NCBI GenBank assembly: GCA_903867985.1 | Contig: CAIPTO010000082.1 | Span: forward strand, 1-64,000 | DNA: 64,000 nt | Reading direction: 5' to 3' | Source of the DNA: an uncultured Elusimicrobia bacterium | GTDB taxonomy: Bacteria; Elusimicrobiota; Elusimicrobia; Elusimicrobiales; UBA9959 | Shown here: positions 30,724-41,900 of the stretch, in pieces | Layout of the letters: each line of letters begins with the position of its first letter | How positions within the stretch are numbered: position 1 is the first letter of the stretch | Translations under genes and position numbers: made by a program | Notes under the pieces: generated by a model | What the model was told of the DNA's origin: nothing | What the model saw: the letters and a program-made list of their open reading frames with translations, nothing else | Database searches by the model: none

Positions 30724-33700
30724 ATGAACAAAATATTCAGGTTTGTATATTTAGTTTTTTTCCTTGGCATTTTCGCCGGAGGCGCCCCCATCGGGTTCCT
30801 GGCCGGCAGCCTCGCGTACGCCGGGGCCCCCAAGAGCATTACCTATCAGGGAACCCTGCGCAAGGCCGGAGCTATTTACACCGGCGCGGTGCCGATGGAA
30901 TTCAGAATAACTAATGCCGACGGCTCGGTAGTTTACTGGACCAGCGGCTCAACTTCTGTTTATGTTTCAGCCGGGCTTTTCAGGTATCCGTTGGGCACGC
31001 CAAATGAAGCTCAGTTTTCGGCCATTCCTTGGTCATCGGCGTCCCCATATATACGCGTTATTATCGACGGGGCGGCCCTGCCCGCGGATCCGCTTTTATC
31101 CACGCCCTACGCCCTGCACGCGGGCACGGCTGAAGGAAGCGGGGGGGATTTTATCGTGGGTGACGGGGATCTTCGAATATCCACTACAACGGGGAACCGG
31201 GGCATTGTGTTCCAGGATGGTTCAATTCAACGCACGGCTGCGGTTTCGGCGTTAACGATGTCCGGGGACGTAACAATGGATAACGCTGGCGTGACGACTA
31301 TTGGTGCGGCTAAGGTAACTGCCGGCATGATAATGGATGGCGCGATAACCGCGGCCGATATAGCGCCCGCCGCCATATCGCTGGATAAGTTGAGCCAGAG
31401 CGGCTGCGCGGAGAACCAGATACCCAAATGGAACGGCTCCGCGTGGGCGTGCGCGGTGGATATCGGAGGCGGTGCTGATATTTACTGGAGCGGAGCCGCT
31501 ACGGGCCTTGACGCGGCGGCCGGGCGCGCGTCGCTGGGGCTTGGCGCGCTGGCGACCAAGAGCGCCGTAACGCAATCGGACATCTCTGGGACAATCTCAA
31601 GCCAGACGATATCGGGATTGGGCGCTTTAGCCGGGCTGAACACTATCACGGATTCATATATAAGCGGGAGTATCAGCGCGTCAAAGCTTAGCGGCGCGCT
31701 GCCGGCGCTGGATGGCGCGCTGCTGCTGAGGATCTCATCCATCACGGCGGGCACGGTAGGCCCGGATGAGCTGGCCGCGACGTCTGTGAGTTCGGGCACT
31801 TACGGCGACGGCACCAGTGTGGCCCGGTTTACGGTGGACGCTGACGGGCGGTTGACCAGCGCCGAGCAGGTTGCCATTACCGGTGCGGCGCCTACCGGCA
31901 CGGCGGGTGGTGATCTGACGGGTAGCTATCCTAACCCCAGGATCGGTGCCGGTGTGGTAGTGTCAACAAATATAGCGGACGGTTCGGTTGTGGATGTTGA
32001 TGTCGCGCTGACAACAGGCGCGATAAGATCCGGTAAATTTGATGATGAGAGAGTGGGGATAACCGTGTCGGCGATAAGCGGGCTTGGCGCGCTGGCGACC
32101 AAGAGCGCCGTAACGCAATCGGACATCTCTGGGACAATCTCAAGCCAGACGATATCGGGATTGGGCGCTTTAGCCGGGCTGGACACCATCACGGAGTCAT
32201 ATATAAGCGGCAGTATCAGTCCGTCGAAGATAAACGGCACCGTGGCCACGCTTGGCGCGAACACGTTCACCGCCGCGCAGACCATACTGTATACCAACGG
32301 TGTTGCTGTCGGCTTAACCATCTCCTCCGGGCTGGTGGTGGGGGCCGGCAATGTAGGAATCGGGACTGTGGCGCCGGCTACCAAGCTGCATGTCTCAAGC
32401 GGAGTGCTCACCGTTGACGGGACTGACGCGGGTATAATCACCACCGGCGCGCTCACCGCCTCAAACCTGTCCGGCACAAACACCGGAGACAACGCTGTTA
32501 ACATGCTGTATAGCGGGCTTATAACAAACGCCACGCACACGGGTGATGCAACGGGGGATACGGTTCTTACCGTAAAGCAAATAAACGGCGTGGCGCTGTC
32601 CGGCCTGGCTACCGGCATCTTAAAAAATACGACAGTGTCAGGCGTGCCGAGTATCGCCCTTGCCGGGACAGACTACCTCGCGCCGACCGGCAACGGTTCG
32701 GAACTTAGCGGGATAATCCAGTCCAGCGCAACCGGGACGTACCCGCTGTCGATATCCGGCAACGCGGCCACTGCCGGCAGTGTGCCGCAGTCGGGCGTTA
32801 ACCTGTCAACTGTAACAGTCAGAATAGAGTCACTGGAAGCCAAGACGTCAACCGCGGCCTATCTGTCCAGCCCCCAGACCTTCACGGGGGCGAACACCTT
32901 CGCCTCAACAACCTCGTTCACGGCGACACACGCCACGCTGCCCGGTGTTGATATCTCGTCCGGTCTGATAGTGCGCGCCGGCAATCTCGGCATTGGGACC
33001 GTGGCGCCGGCTACCAAGCTGCATGTCTCAAGCGGCGTCCTCACTGTCGACGGCGCCGGTGCCGGGATCACGACTACCGGGAATGTGATAGCTTCAGCAG
33101 GTGCGGCAGCCGCGCCCGCTTACGGTTTTGGCGGAGACCTGGATACAGGAATTTACAGCAGCGGGGCCAATTCAGTATCCATTTCCGCAGGTGGAAACGA
33201 AAAAATGCGAATATTCTCAAGCGGGAATATGGCGTTTGATGATTTTGCTAATATGCCCGGGGCCGCAAGCAACGGTACTTATAAGGTGTTTCATTTTGCT
33301 TCTCCCACAAATGACGGATCAACTATACTCTCTATGGCATCCAGAAATAGAAGCACGTCATTTTTCGGGAATTATATAGGGACATTTGTTATCGGTAATG
33401 AAGGAACATATCCGATCGATTTCAAAACCAATTTAGTATATGGGGCCAATGACATCTTTGCGGGAGGCACTACTGTAATGCGCATCACGGGCGCTGGCAG
33501 CGTAGGCATTGGGACTGTTGCACCGGCTACCAAGCTGCATGTCTCAAGCGGCGTGCTCACTGTTGACGGCATAGGCGCCGGGATCACCACTACTGGTAAC
33601 ATAACCGCCGCGACATTCATCGGTTCAGGGGCTTCACTTACGGGCGTACCGCAACTGGCCAGCACCCAGACTTTCACCGGAGTGAGTTCCTTTGCATCAA

Positions 33701-36114
33701 CAGCCGCGTTCACCGCGACAAACGCCACCCTGCCCGGCGTTGATATCTCATCCGGCTTGATAGTCCGTGCCGGCAATGTCGGCATCGGGACGGCGACGCC
33801 GGCATATATGTTGGATGTTCTTGGAACTACAAATTTCCCCGTCAAAGTTAAAGGCTCCACAGGCGGTGGTTTTATTCTTGGAGCTTATAATGATCAATGG
33901 GGCGGATTGTGGTCAGCAGGTGTAACACCGTCTATTACGAACTATAGTTTTATTGCGCATCCGACGGAGGGTTTGGCTTTTAATGCTCCCACGGGCGGAT
34001 CCTTGCAGTTTGATATAAATGACGTTGTGAAAATGTATTTGACCGCGAATGGGGGACTGAATCTTGGTTATGGCACCACCGCCACAGCGGCGGGGAATAT
34101 GGTAATTAGCGGCAATGTCGGTGTCGGGACGGCGGCACCGGCTACCAAGCTGCATGTTTCAAGCGGCGTGCTTACCGTTGACGGCACAGGCGCCGGGATT
34201 ACCACTACGGGGAATATGACCGCCGTGACATTTATCGGTTCCGGGGCTTCGCTTACGGGCGTACCGCAGCTCGCGTCCACCCAGACTTTCACCGGAGCGA
34301 GTTCCTTCGCATCAACAGTCGCGTTCACAGCCACAAACGAAACCCTGCCCGGAGTGGACATCTCATCCGGCCTGATAGTCCGCGCCGGCAATGTCGGCAT
34401 CGGGACGGCGTCGCCGGCTCACATGCTTCAAATCGGATCTGGTACCGCGCAGGTATCGATGAACAGTCTGGGACAGTTATCAGTTCTTAACAGTGGAGTA
34501 TATCCCAACAGCACCTATTATTCCGCTACATTCGGTAAAGCTATAAGCATTGTTGGCAGCAACGCCGGTTTCCAAATCGCCGATAGAGCGAACAGCGCTC
34601 ATAACTGGCAACATTACTCAACAGGGGATATTTTTAGAATTTATAAGGATTTCGGCACAAATGGCGCAGAACCTTTTGTAATAGATAGTACGGGTCGGAT
34701 CGGCGTCGGGACCATCGCGCCCTCCACTAAATTACATATATCCAGCGGCATCCTTACCGTTGACGGCACGGGAGCGGGGATTACCACTACTGGGGATATG
34801 ACCGCTGCGACATTTATCGGTTCCGGTGCTTCGCTTACCGGCGTGGCGCAACTGTCCTCCACCCAGACCTTCACGGGCGGCAATACCTTCACCGGTAATA
34901 CCGGCATATATGGGATAACAGTCTCTTCCAACGTGTCGCTTGCCGGCGCGCTCTATACCCAAAACGGCAAAGTCGGCATAGGTACCGCTAACCCGAGTGA
35001 GTTTTTGGAAGTGAACCCCGGCGCATCGTATGCGGGATATCCTGCAATAAAGATAGTTTCTTCTTACGCTGATGGTTATAACGCCAACCTCATATTAAAA
35101 AATGCGCATACCGGCGGCCAGGAGTGGTTTATTAGGGCCGGCAATAATCAGTCCGGAGGTGTATATTCTAATTTGCAAATTTACCAGACGGGCGCTGGCG
35201 CGCGTTTTGATATAACCGCCGCAGGCAATATCGGTATCGGGACCACGGCTCCGGCGGCGCGGCTGACTGTTATTTCCACCGGCACCATGGCTTATAGCAT
35301 GGCAGTGGGAACAAGCACGGCATACAGCATGGTCGTTTCAACCGCCGGCAATGTCGGCATAGGGACCACGGCGCCGGGGGCTCCATTGGAAGTATATCGG
35401 GATGACCCCACAAACGCCTTGCCGACAAGTATTATCAGAGGCGGTAATAACCACGCTCGTCTCAGATTTATTGTGAACGACACTTCGGATAGTATCTCCG
35501 AAATTTACAAAACTGTTTCTGATTATTCCTTTAACTTCTATACCTCTCCCTCGTATAATAATTCCGGATATAATTTTTACACCGCTCAAAGCGCGACAGT
35601 TCCAAAATTGTCTATAAAAAATGACGGTACTGTCGGTATCGGGACCACGGCGCCGGCGGCCGGGCTGGCTGTTATTTCCGGCACTTCCGTGGCGTATAGT
35701 TTGGCAGTGGGGACAAGCGCGGCCTCGTATCAGCTGGCGGTTTCAACAATGGGCGCCGTTACCATCGGAAAGTACGCTGTAACTGATAAAGGCACTGACC
35801 CGACAACCATTGCGCTGACTGTTTCCGATTTCGGAAACACCTTTATCTCCACAGGCACCGACACTACCACTCACTACAATCTTCCGTCCGTCACCTCAGC
35901 CGATGTCGGCGCGCAGTTTACCTTTGTAAAACTAGGCCCCGGAAAAGTTACAATACACGCTTCCGCCTCGACTTATATAGCCGACTCCGGCGCCGGCGGC
36001 ACAATATATAATGACTCAACCATGGAAACATACGCATGTATAACCTTGCGCCTGGTGACAGACACGAAATGGATAATAATCGGCGGTGACGGAAATTGGA
36101 TGACCACCAACTAA
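30724..36114 (+). CDS. Giant repetitive fibre/adhesin-like secreted protein
   Basis: Signal peptide; repeated GNVGIGTxAPATKLHVSSGVLTVDGTGAGITTTGNxTAATFIGSGASLTGVPQLASTQTFTG blocks. Confidence 0.8.
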   Translation: MNKIFRFVYLVFFLGIFAGGAPIGFLAGSLAYAGAPKSITYQGTLRKAGAIYTGAVPMEFRITNADGSVVYWTSGSTSVYVSAGLFRYPLGTPNEAQFSAIPWSSASPYIRVIIDGAALPADPLLSTPYALHAGTAEGSGGDFIVGDGDLRISTTTGNRGIVFQDGSIQRTAAVSALTMSGDVTMDNAGVTTIGAAKVTAGMIMDGAITAADIAPAAISLDKLSQSGCAENQIPKWNGSAWACAVDIGGGADIYWSGAATGLDAAAGRASLGLGALATKSAVTQSDISGTISSQTISGLGALAGLNTITDSYISGSISASKLSGALPALDGALLLRISSITAGTVGPDELAATSVSSGTYGDGTSVARFTVDADGRLTSAEQVAITGAAPTGTAGGDLTGSYPNPRIGAGVVVSTNIADGSVVDVDVALTTGAIRSGKFDDERVGITVSAISGLGALATKSAVTQSDISGTISSQTISGLGALAGLDTITESYISGSISPSKINGTVATLGANTFTAAQTILYTNGVAVGLTISSGLVVGAGNVGIGTVAPATKLHVSSGVLTVDGTDAGIITTGALTASNLSGTNTGDNAVNMLYSGLITNATHTGDATGDTVLTVKQINGVALSGLATGILKNTTVSGVPSIALAGTDYLAPTGNGSELSGIIQSSATGTYPLSISGNAATAGSVPQSGVNLSTVTVRIESLEAKTSTAAYLSSPQTFTGANTFASTTSFTATHATLPGVDISSGLIVRAGNLGIGTVAPATKLHVSSGVLTVDGAGAGITTTGNVIASAGAAAAPAYGFGGDLDTGIYSSGANSVSISAGGNEKMRIFSSGNMAFDDFANMPGAASNGTYKVFHFASPTNDGSTILSMASRNRSTSFFGNYIGTFVIGNEGTYPIDFKTNLVYGANDIFAGGTTVMRITGAGSVGIGTVAPATKLHVSSGVLTVDGIGAGITTTGNITAATFIGSGASLTGVPQLASTQTFTGVSSFASTAAFTATNATLPGVDISSGLIVRAGNVGIGTATPAYMLDVLGTTNFPVKVKGSTGGGFILGAYNDQWGGLWSAGVTPSITNYSFIAHPTEGLAFNAPTGGSLQFDINDVVKMYLTANGGLNLGYGTTATAAGNMVISGNVGVGTAAPATKLHVSSGVLTVDGTGAGITTTGNMTAVTFIGSGASLTGVPQLASTQTFTGASSFASTVAFTATNETLPGVDISSGLIVRAGNVGIGTASPAHMLQIGSGTAQVSMNSLGQLSVLNSGVYPNSTYYSATFGKAISIVGSNAGFQIADRANSAHNWQHYSTGDIFRIYKDFGTNGAEPFVIDSTGRIGVGTIAPSTKLHISSGILTVDGTGAGITTTGDMTAATFIGSGASLTGVAQLSSTQTFTGGNTFTGNTGIYGITVSSNVSLAGALYTQNGKVGIGTANPSEFLEVNPGASYAGYPAIKIVSSYADGYNANLILKNAHTGGQEWFIRAGNNQSGGVYSNLQIYQTGAGARFDITAAGNIGIGTTAPAARLTVISTGTMAYSMAVGTSTAYSMVVSTAGNVGIGTTAPGAPLEVYRDDPTNALPTSIIRGGNNHARLRFIVNDTSDSISEIYKTVSDYSFNFYTSPSYNNSGYNFYTAQSATVPKLSIKNDGTVGIGTTAPAAGLAVISGTSVAYSLAVGTSAASYQLAVSTMGAVTIGKYAVTDKGTDPTTIALTVSDFGNTFISTGTDTTTHYNLPSVTSADVGAQFTFVKLGPGKVTIHASASTYIADSGAGGTIYNDSTMETYACITLRLVTDTKWIIIGGDGNWMTTN

Positions 36115-36134
36115 AAAGGTAGCGTCTACCTTTT
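36114..36134 (+). terminator. Perfect hairpin with T tail after fibre gene
   Basis: AAAAGGTAG-CGT-CTACCTTTT; stop codon of fibre gene at 36112..36114. Confidence 0.6.
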
Positions 36135-36219
36135 GGTGGCGAAAAAACCCTTATTATGAATGACTTTTTTGAAAATTGGAGGGTAGGCGCTACCTTTTTG
36201 AGGTATGGAGGGCTTGATA

Positions 36220-36861
36220 ATGGCCAAGATAAATGAAGTTGCGATAGTGCTTGTTATTTTGCTGGCCGGAACCGTTGGCTCTTCCTATGGAGCCGATATT
36301 TCCATGCACGCGCTTGGACGAAAGAGCGGTTTACCGGCTACGGGGCAATTCACCTGCTACAATGTCACCACTCACGCCGTAATCGCCTGCCCGGCACCCG
36401 GCTCAACCAATGCTCAGGATGGATCATATGTGACGTCAGCTACGTCACCCAGCTTTACAAACAACGGCAACGGAACAATAACTGACAATAGAACAGGATT
36501 GATGTGGAAAAGATGCACTGAGGGATTGAGCGGGGATAATTGCGCCGCAGGCGCTGTTAATACAATTGCATGGGATGTGGCTTTAGCTCAATGCGAAAAT
36601 TTATCGTACGCTGGTCGCACTGACTGGCGTATGCCGAACATAAAGGAGCTTATCAGCATAGTGAACTATCAAAATTATAACCCAGCCATAGACATTGTGT
36701 ATTTCCCGAATACTCCGTATTCCAATTATCATATGGCCTCCACTACATATTCTAATGGTACCAGTATTAACTGGGAAGTGTCCTTTGCGGATGGAAGTGT
36801 GAACCACAATGCTTACAAATCTCAAGTCAACTATGTCCGTTGTGTGCGTGGCGGCCCATGA
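36220..36861 (+). CDS. DUF1566 (Lcl C-terminal) domain secreted protein
   Basis: TGLMWKRCTEG...ALAQCENLSYAGRTDWRMPNIKELISIVNY...YVRCVRGG; GGAGG before ATG 36220. Confidence 0.85.
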   Translation: MAKINEVAIVLVILLAGTVGSSYGADISMHALGRKSGLPATGQFTCYNVTTHAVIACPAPGSTNAQDGSYVTSATSPSFTNNGNGTITDNRTGLMWKRCTEGLSGDNCAAGAVNTIAWDVALAQCENLSYAGRTDWRMPNIKELISIVNYQNYNPAIDIVYFPNTPYSNYHMASTTYSNGTSINWEVSFADGSVNHNAYKSQVNYVRCVRGGP

Positions 36862-37024
36862 CTCACTATCTAACAATTTCGGATAGTATATCGGGAGTAG
36901 CTTTCTCAGCGGGGCCAGGTCGTTAAATTTAGCCAGCGTTTAACAGCGAAGCAAAAAATGTCTTTTTACATGCCTGGTTGTTTTATTGTCATGCTTTGAA
37001 ATATATTGTAGTATTTATAAATAA

Positions 37025-37099
37025 GCCCAGTTGGCGCAGCGGTAGCGCGTTCCCTTGACATGGGAAAGGTCATAGGTTCGATCCCTATACTGGGCACCA
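37025..37099 (+). tRNA. tRNA-Val (anticodon GAC), CCA encoded
   Basis: GCCCAGT/ACTGGGC acceptor; TTCCC-TTGACAT-GGGAA anticodon arm; ATAGG-TTCGATC-CCTAT T arm; ACCA end. Confidence 0.94.
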
Positions 37100-37104
37100 T
37101 TTTT

Positions 37105-37193
37105 TAGCAGGGGATAGGGTAAAGGCTGCAGGATTTAGGGTTGATGAGTGCCTTCCGCCTCTACCCTATATCGCACCCTCTACCCTTTCTTAA
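37105..37193. repeat. Word-repeat inverted element upstream of thrS
   Basis: Left GGGATAGGGTAAAGGCTGCAGGATTTAGGG, right CTCTACCCTATATCGCACCCTCTACCC. Confidence 0.6.
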
Positions 37194-37197
37194 CTTT

Positions 37198-38955
37198 ATG
37201 GCAGAAGAAAAAAAAGACGGTTTTGTCGAGATGATGAGGCATTCCCTGGCGCATGTGATGGCGCAGGCGGTAGTTGAGTTGTTCCCGGGCGCCAAACTGG
37301 CCATCGGCCCCTCGATAGAGAACGGCTTCTATTACGATTTTGAGTCCGAACACCATTTCACCCCCGAAGACCTGCCCAAAATAGAAAAAAAGATGAAGCA
37401 TATCATCGCGCAGGCCCAGAAGTTCGAACGCGTCCAACTTACCCGGGAGGAGGCGCTGCGCCATTTTGAAGAGAAGGGCGAGAAGTTTAAGGTGGAGCTC
37501 ATTAACGATCTGCCAGCCGCTGAGCCCATAAGCATTTATAAGAACGGCCCCTTTGAAGATCTCTGCCGCGGTCCCCATGTTGCCCATACCGGCCAGCTCA
37601 AGGCCTACAAGCTCGTCTCCATCGCCGGCGCTTACTGGCGCGGCGACGAGAAGCGGCCCATGCTCCAGCGCATATATGCCGTCGCCTTTGAGACCAAAGA
37701 AGAGCTGGACACCTATCTTAAACAGCAGGAAGAAGCCGCCAAGCGCGATCACCGCAAGCTCGGCAAGCAGCTTGATCTCTACAGTATAAATGAAACCGTG
37801 GGGCCCGGCCTGGTGCTTTGGCATCCTAACGGCGCCCGCATACGCAACGCTATAGAGACCTTCTGGAAGGAAGAGCATTCTAAAGGCGGGTACGACCTTA
37901 TTTATACGCCCCATATCGGCAGGGCTAATCTCTGGCAGACCTCGGGCCACCTGGATTTCTACAAGGATTCCATGTACGCCCCGATGGATATAGACGGCAT
38001 AGACTATTACGCTAAGCCGATGAACTGCCCCTTCCACATACAGATATACCAGAGTTCTCTTCACTCTTATCGCGATTTGCCGCTCAGATGGGCGGAACTT
38101 GGCACGGTTTACCGTTTTGAAAAAGCCGGGGTTCTTCACGGCCTCATGCGCGTACGCGGGTTTACCCAGGACGACGCGCACATTATCTGCACGCCGGAAC
38201 AGATGGAGGCGGAGACGCTTGAAGTGCTGCGTTTCAGCCTGAGCATCTGGCGCGCTTTCGGATTTACCGATATTAAGGCTTACCTCGCCACGCGTCCCGC
38301 CGACGCCGTGGGGGAACCGGCGCGCTGGGAAGAAGCCCAGAAAAGTCTGCTGGCCGCCGTTAATAAAGAAGGCATAAAAGTTGAGATGGATGAAGGCGGC
38401 GGAGCTTTCTACGGCCCCAAAATAGATCTTAAGGTGAAAGATTCGCTCGGCCGGGAATGGCAGACCACGACCATCCAGTTCGATTTCAATCTGCCCGAAC
38501 GCTTCCAGATGGAATACACCGGCGCGGACGGCCACCGGCACCGGCCTTATATGCTCCACCGGGCGCTGTTGGGTTCGCTTGAACGGTTCTTTGGTATTCT
38601 GATAGAGCACTTTGCCGGTAATTTTCCGCTTTGGCTCGCCCCCGTGCAGGTTAAAGTGCTGAATATCACTTCGCTTGAAGAAGGCTACGCCCGCGAGATC
38701 GCGGCCAAACTGAAGGCTGCCGGCCTCAGGGTGGTCTTAGACCCGCGTTCCGATACCATCTCCTCTAAAGTCCGTGACGCCGCGAATGAAAAAGTCCCTT
38801 ATGCTCTTATAGTCGGCAAAAAAGAAATGGCCGAGGGTAAAGTGTCGCTGCGGCTGAGGGGCAACCAGAGCATTTACGGACTTGACCTCTCCGAAGTTAC
38901 AGAGAACTTCGTGAAAGAGGCCGCCGAAAGACGCCTCACCAATTCTTACAGCTAA
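37198..38955 (+). CDS. thrS: Threonyl-tRNA synthetase
   Basis: HSLAHVMAQAV, GPSIENGFYYDF, MNCPFHIQIYQ, TQDDAHIIC, HRALLGSLERFFGILIEHFAG; true start ATG 37198. Confidence 0.97.
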   Translation: MAEEKKDGFVEMMRHSLAHVMAQAVVELFPGAKLAIGPSIENGFYYDFESEHHFTPEDLPKIEKKMKHIIAQAQKFERVQLTREEALRHFEEKGEKFKVELINDLPAAEPISIYKNGPFEDLCRGPHVAHTGQLKAYKLVSIAGAYWRGDEKRPMLQRIYAVAFETKEELDTYLKQQEEAAKRDHRKLGKQLDLYSINETVGPGLVLWHPNGARIRNAIETFWKEEHSKGGYDLIYTPHIGRANLWQTSGHLDFYKDSMYAPMDIDGIDYYAKPMNCPFHIQIYQSSLHSYRDLPLRWAELGTVYRFEKAGVLHGLMRVRGFTQDDAHIICTPEQMEAETLEVLRFSLSIWRAFGFTDIKAYLATRPADAVGEPARWEEAQKSLLAAVNKEGIKVEMDEGGGAFYGPKIDLKVKDSLGREWQTTTIQFDFNLPERFQMEYTGADGHRHRPYMLHRALLGSLERFFGILIEHFAGNFPLWLAPVQVKVLNITSLEEGYAREIAAKLKAAGLRVVLDPRSDTISSKVRDAANEKVPYALIVGKKEMAEGKVSLRLRGNQSIYGLDLSEVTENFVKEAAERRLTNSYS

Positions 38956-38971
38956 TCAGCGGGAGCGTGAC

Positions 38972-41900
38972 ATGAAGACAATCTTCCTTGCTTTACTTCT
39001 GGTCGGGCCAGCAAGCGCGCGTGCGGAACTCACTACGGCGCAGCTTAGCGAAGATGAGGCCGCTTTTCAAAGTCTCTCCGACCTTTACCGTGCCGCCGCC
39101 GACCGGTCCGCTGTCGTTGGCGCCTTTGATAAATTCATTAAAAAATACCCGAAGAGCATTCGGGCCGCCGACGCGCAGTTTATGCAGGCCGAGGCCTATA
39201 TGTCAAAGGGGCTTGAACTCCTGCGCCAGGAAAAGATTTCAAAGATGTCTTCCGAAGCCCGCAGTCTCTCGGGAGACAACCAGGCGGCCATAGCAGAGCT
39301 TAACAACGCCGCGGCGGCTTACCTTAAAGTAATAAAAAATTACCGCAAGTCCGGTCTGGAAGCCTCGGCCCAGAACCGTATCGGCGAAGCTTACTACAAT
39401 ATGGGCAATTGGGAGCGCGCGATAAAAGAATTTGAGCGCGTTGAGGACAAGTACCCGGACAGCTATATCGTGCCGGAAAGTCTGCTGGGCATTGTTTACT
39501 CCAATATCGCCTCAGGCAAGTTCCCGGCAGCCCAATCAACATTATTCCATCTGGAGGAAAGCTACCTCCCGTACATGAAAGATCCCTCAGTTCTTTTTGC
39601 CAAGGCCGTTATTGAGATGAATAACAAGAACTACCCCGCGGCCCAGAAGATATTTTCCCGGCTGGACACTGTTCAGGCTCGGGTGTTCCTTGGAAAGTCC
39701 TACCTTTACGAGGGCAAGACCTATATGGCGGCCGGCATTTTTGAGAAACTGCTGAAGGATTTCCCCGACTCCGATTACAAAGAAGAGACGGAGTTCATGA
39801 CCGCAGATTCTTTTTTCTACGCCAAGGATTTTGACGGCGCCATTGTAAAATATGAGAACTTTCTTAAGAAATATCCCGTTTCCAAACTTAAGAGCGCGGC
39901 CGTCTTCCGTATAGGCGCCTCGCAGTTCAGCAAAAAGGATTACTCCAGCGCGCGCTCCAATTTTCAGAGCATTATAGACCACACCCCCCAGGACCCTTTC
40001 GCGCCGTACGCCCAGTTCTTCATCGCGGAATCCTATCTGGAGAACAAACAGACCAGGGACGCGCTTTTCGCCTACACGAAGGTTACGGTGAATTACCCCG
40101 GTTCCTGGGTCGCCCCGGCTTCGCAGTATAAGTTAGCCTGGTGCCAGTATCTTCTGGAAGATTATCCTCAGGCTGTGCACGCCCTTGATAGCTTTCTCTC
40201 ACTGTATCCCGGCCACACTCTGGCCAAGAACGCCTGGCACCTCTCCGGCAACGCCAACCTGGAGCTGAAAAAGCCGCGGGAAGCTCTCCGGGCTTTCCAG
40301 AACGCGCTGGATATCGCGCCTTCCAGCGAAATAGCCGAACAGTCCCTTTTTCTTATGCTGCGCACCGAGTACGAACGGGGAAATTACAACAATATCCTTA
40401 CCTCCTACCAGTTCGTTTTTAAGCACCTGCCCCCGCTGGGTTCCAAGTGGCGCGCGCTCAGCCTTCTCTACGTAGCTGACGCCTACATGCGGCTTAATCT
40501 TACGGATGACGCCCGGAATATCTACAATACCGTCACCCGCATTTACCCCAATGATATTTCGGCCGTTTACGCCCAGGAAGGCCTGGTCTGGTGCAACGCG
40601 CTGGCCGGAGACGGCGACATAGCCATGAAGACCGCCGACAAACTGAAGACCATGAAGGCCGCGTTCCCCGATATCCCGCCGTCAGAAAGCGTGGATACCC
40701 TGGCCATAGCCGACAGTTATTTTAATCAGAAGGATTTTGAGAAAGCCTACCAGCTTTACGACAAGTTTGTCACCGAAAATCCTGCCAGTTCCTACGCTGC
40801 CGGCGCGCTTTACCGGGCCGGGCTATCGTTATACCGTCTGCGCTATTACAGCCAGGCCGTGGAACAGTGGGTTAAGCTCTCAAAGAATTACCCGTCAGCC
40901 CCCGAGACGGAGCTGGCGGATTTTCAGACCGCCGACACTTATTTCAGGGCGCAGAAGTATTCGGAAAGCATTGCCGCTTATAACGCCATCATCGCGAGGT
41001 ACCCTAAAAGTTTCCAGCTCCCGCTCGCCTATCTGCGCGTGGCCCAGGTCTATTATAATCTGAAGCAGGACGCTCAGGCGGTGGAGCAGACCAAGACGGT
41101 AGTAGGAAATTTCCCGTCCGCGGCGGAGGCGTATGACGCGTTGGATCTGGCGGAAGTGATCTTTGACCGCGATCCGGGCATGGATTTCAAGGCTTACTTT
41201 ACGGGCCTTTCCGCCATTGAACCCAAAACCAAATCTTCGGGGGAGGCCCTGTTCCGTCTGGGCCGCCGGCTGTTTGAGACTAAGAACTATCCGGGCGCCG
41301 TGGAATATCTTAAAAAATTCTGCGTGCAGTACATAGATCATTCCTCGGTCAAGGACGCGCAATTCTATCTGGGCGAATCCTATTTCCAGATTGGGGATAT
41401 GGAGAACGCGGCCGCCGTGTTCGAGCGCTTCGCGACTAATTATACCGACGCCACGGAACACCCGCTGGCGCTCTTCAGGCTGGGCAACGCTTACTACAAC
41501 TCCAAGAAATACGCCCCCGCCGTCAAGGCCTACGCCAAACTCACCGAACTTTATCCCGATAACGAATACATAAAGCCCGCGCTTTTCAACCTGGCGCTCT
41601 GCTATAAGAACACCGGAGCCACCGATCTGGCCGAGGAAACCTATCACAAGTATTTTGAGTTGTCGTCTAAGCCGGAAGAGGCATTGGGCGCGCTCTGGGA
41701 AATTTTTAACATTCAAAAGACGAAAGGGGATATGGCCGGGTCAATTAAAACTCTTACCGAGATCTACGGCGAGGCGGAAGGTAAGGAAGACGCACTTGAG
41801 GCCCTTTATCAGATGGGCGAAATAAGTTTAGAAGGCAAGCAGCCGGACGAGGCGCGCGATTACTGGGAGCGGCTGGCTCTGCAAAAACCCTTAAACAGTT

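Noticed and set aside
30724-36114. Fibre-like gene considered as prophage tail fibre
   Set aside because: Has a signal peptide and no capsid, terminase, tail, integrase or lysis genes around it; neighbours are host genes.
37180-38610. 476-aa minus-strand ORF antisense to thrS
   Set aside because: Fully overlaps a strongly conserved thrS; composition is that of an antisense shadow ORF.
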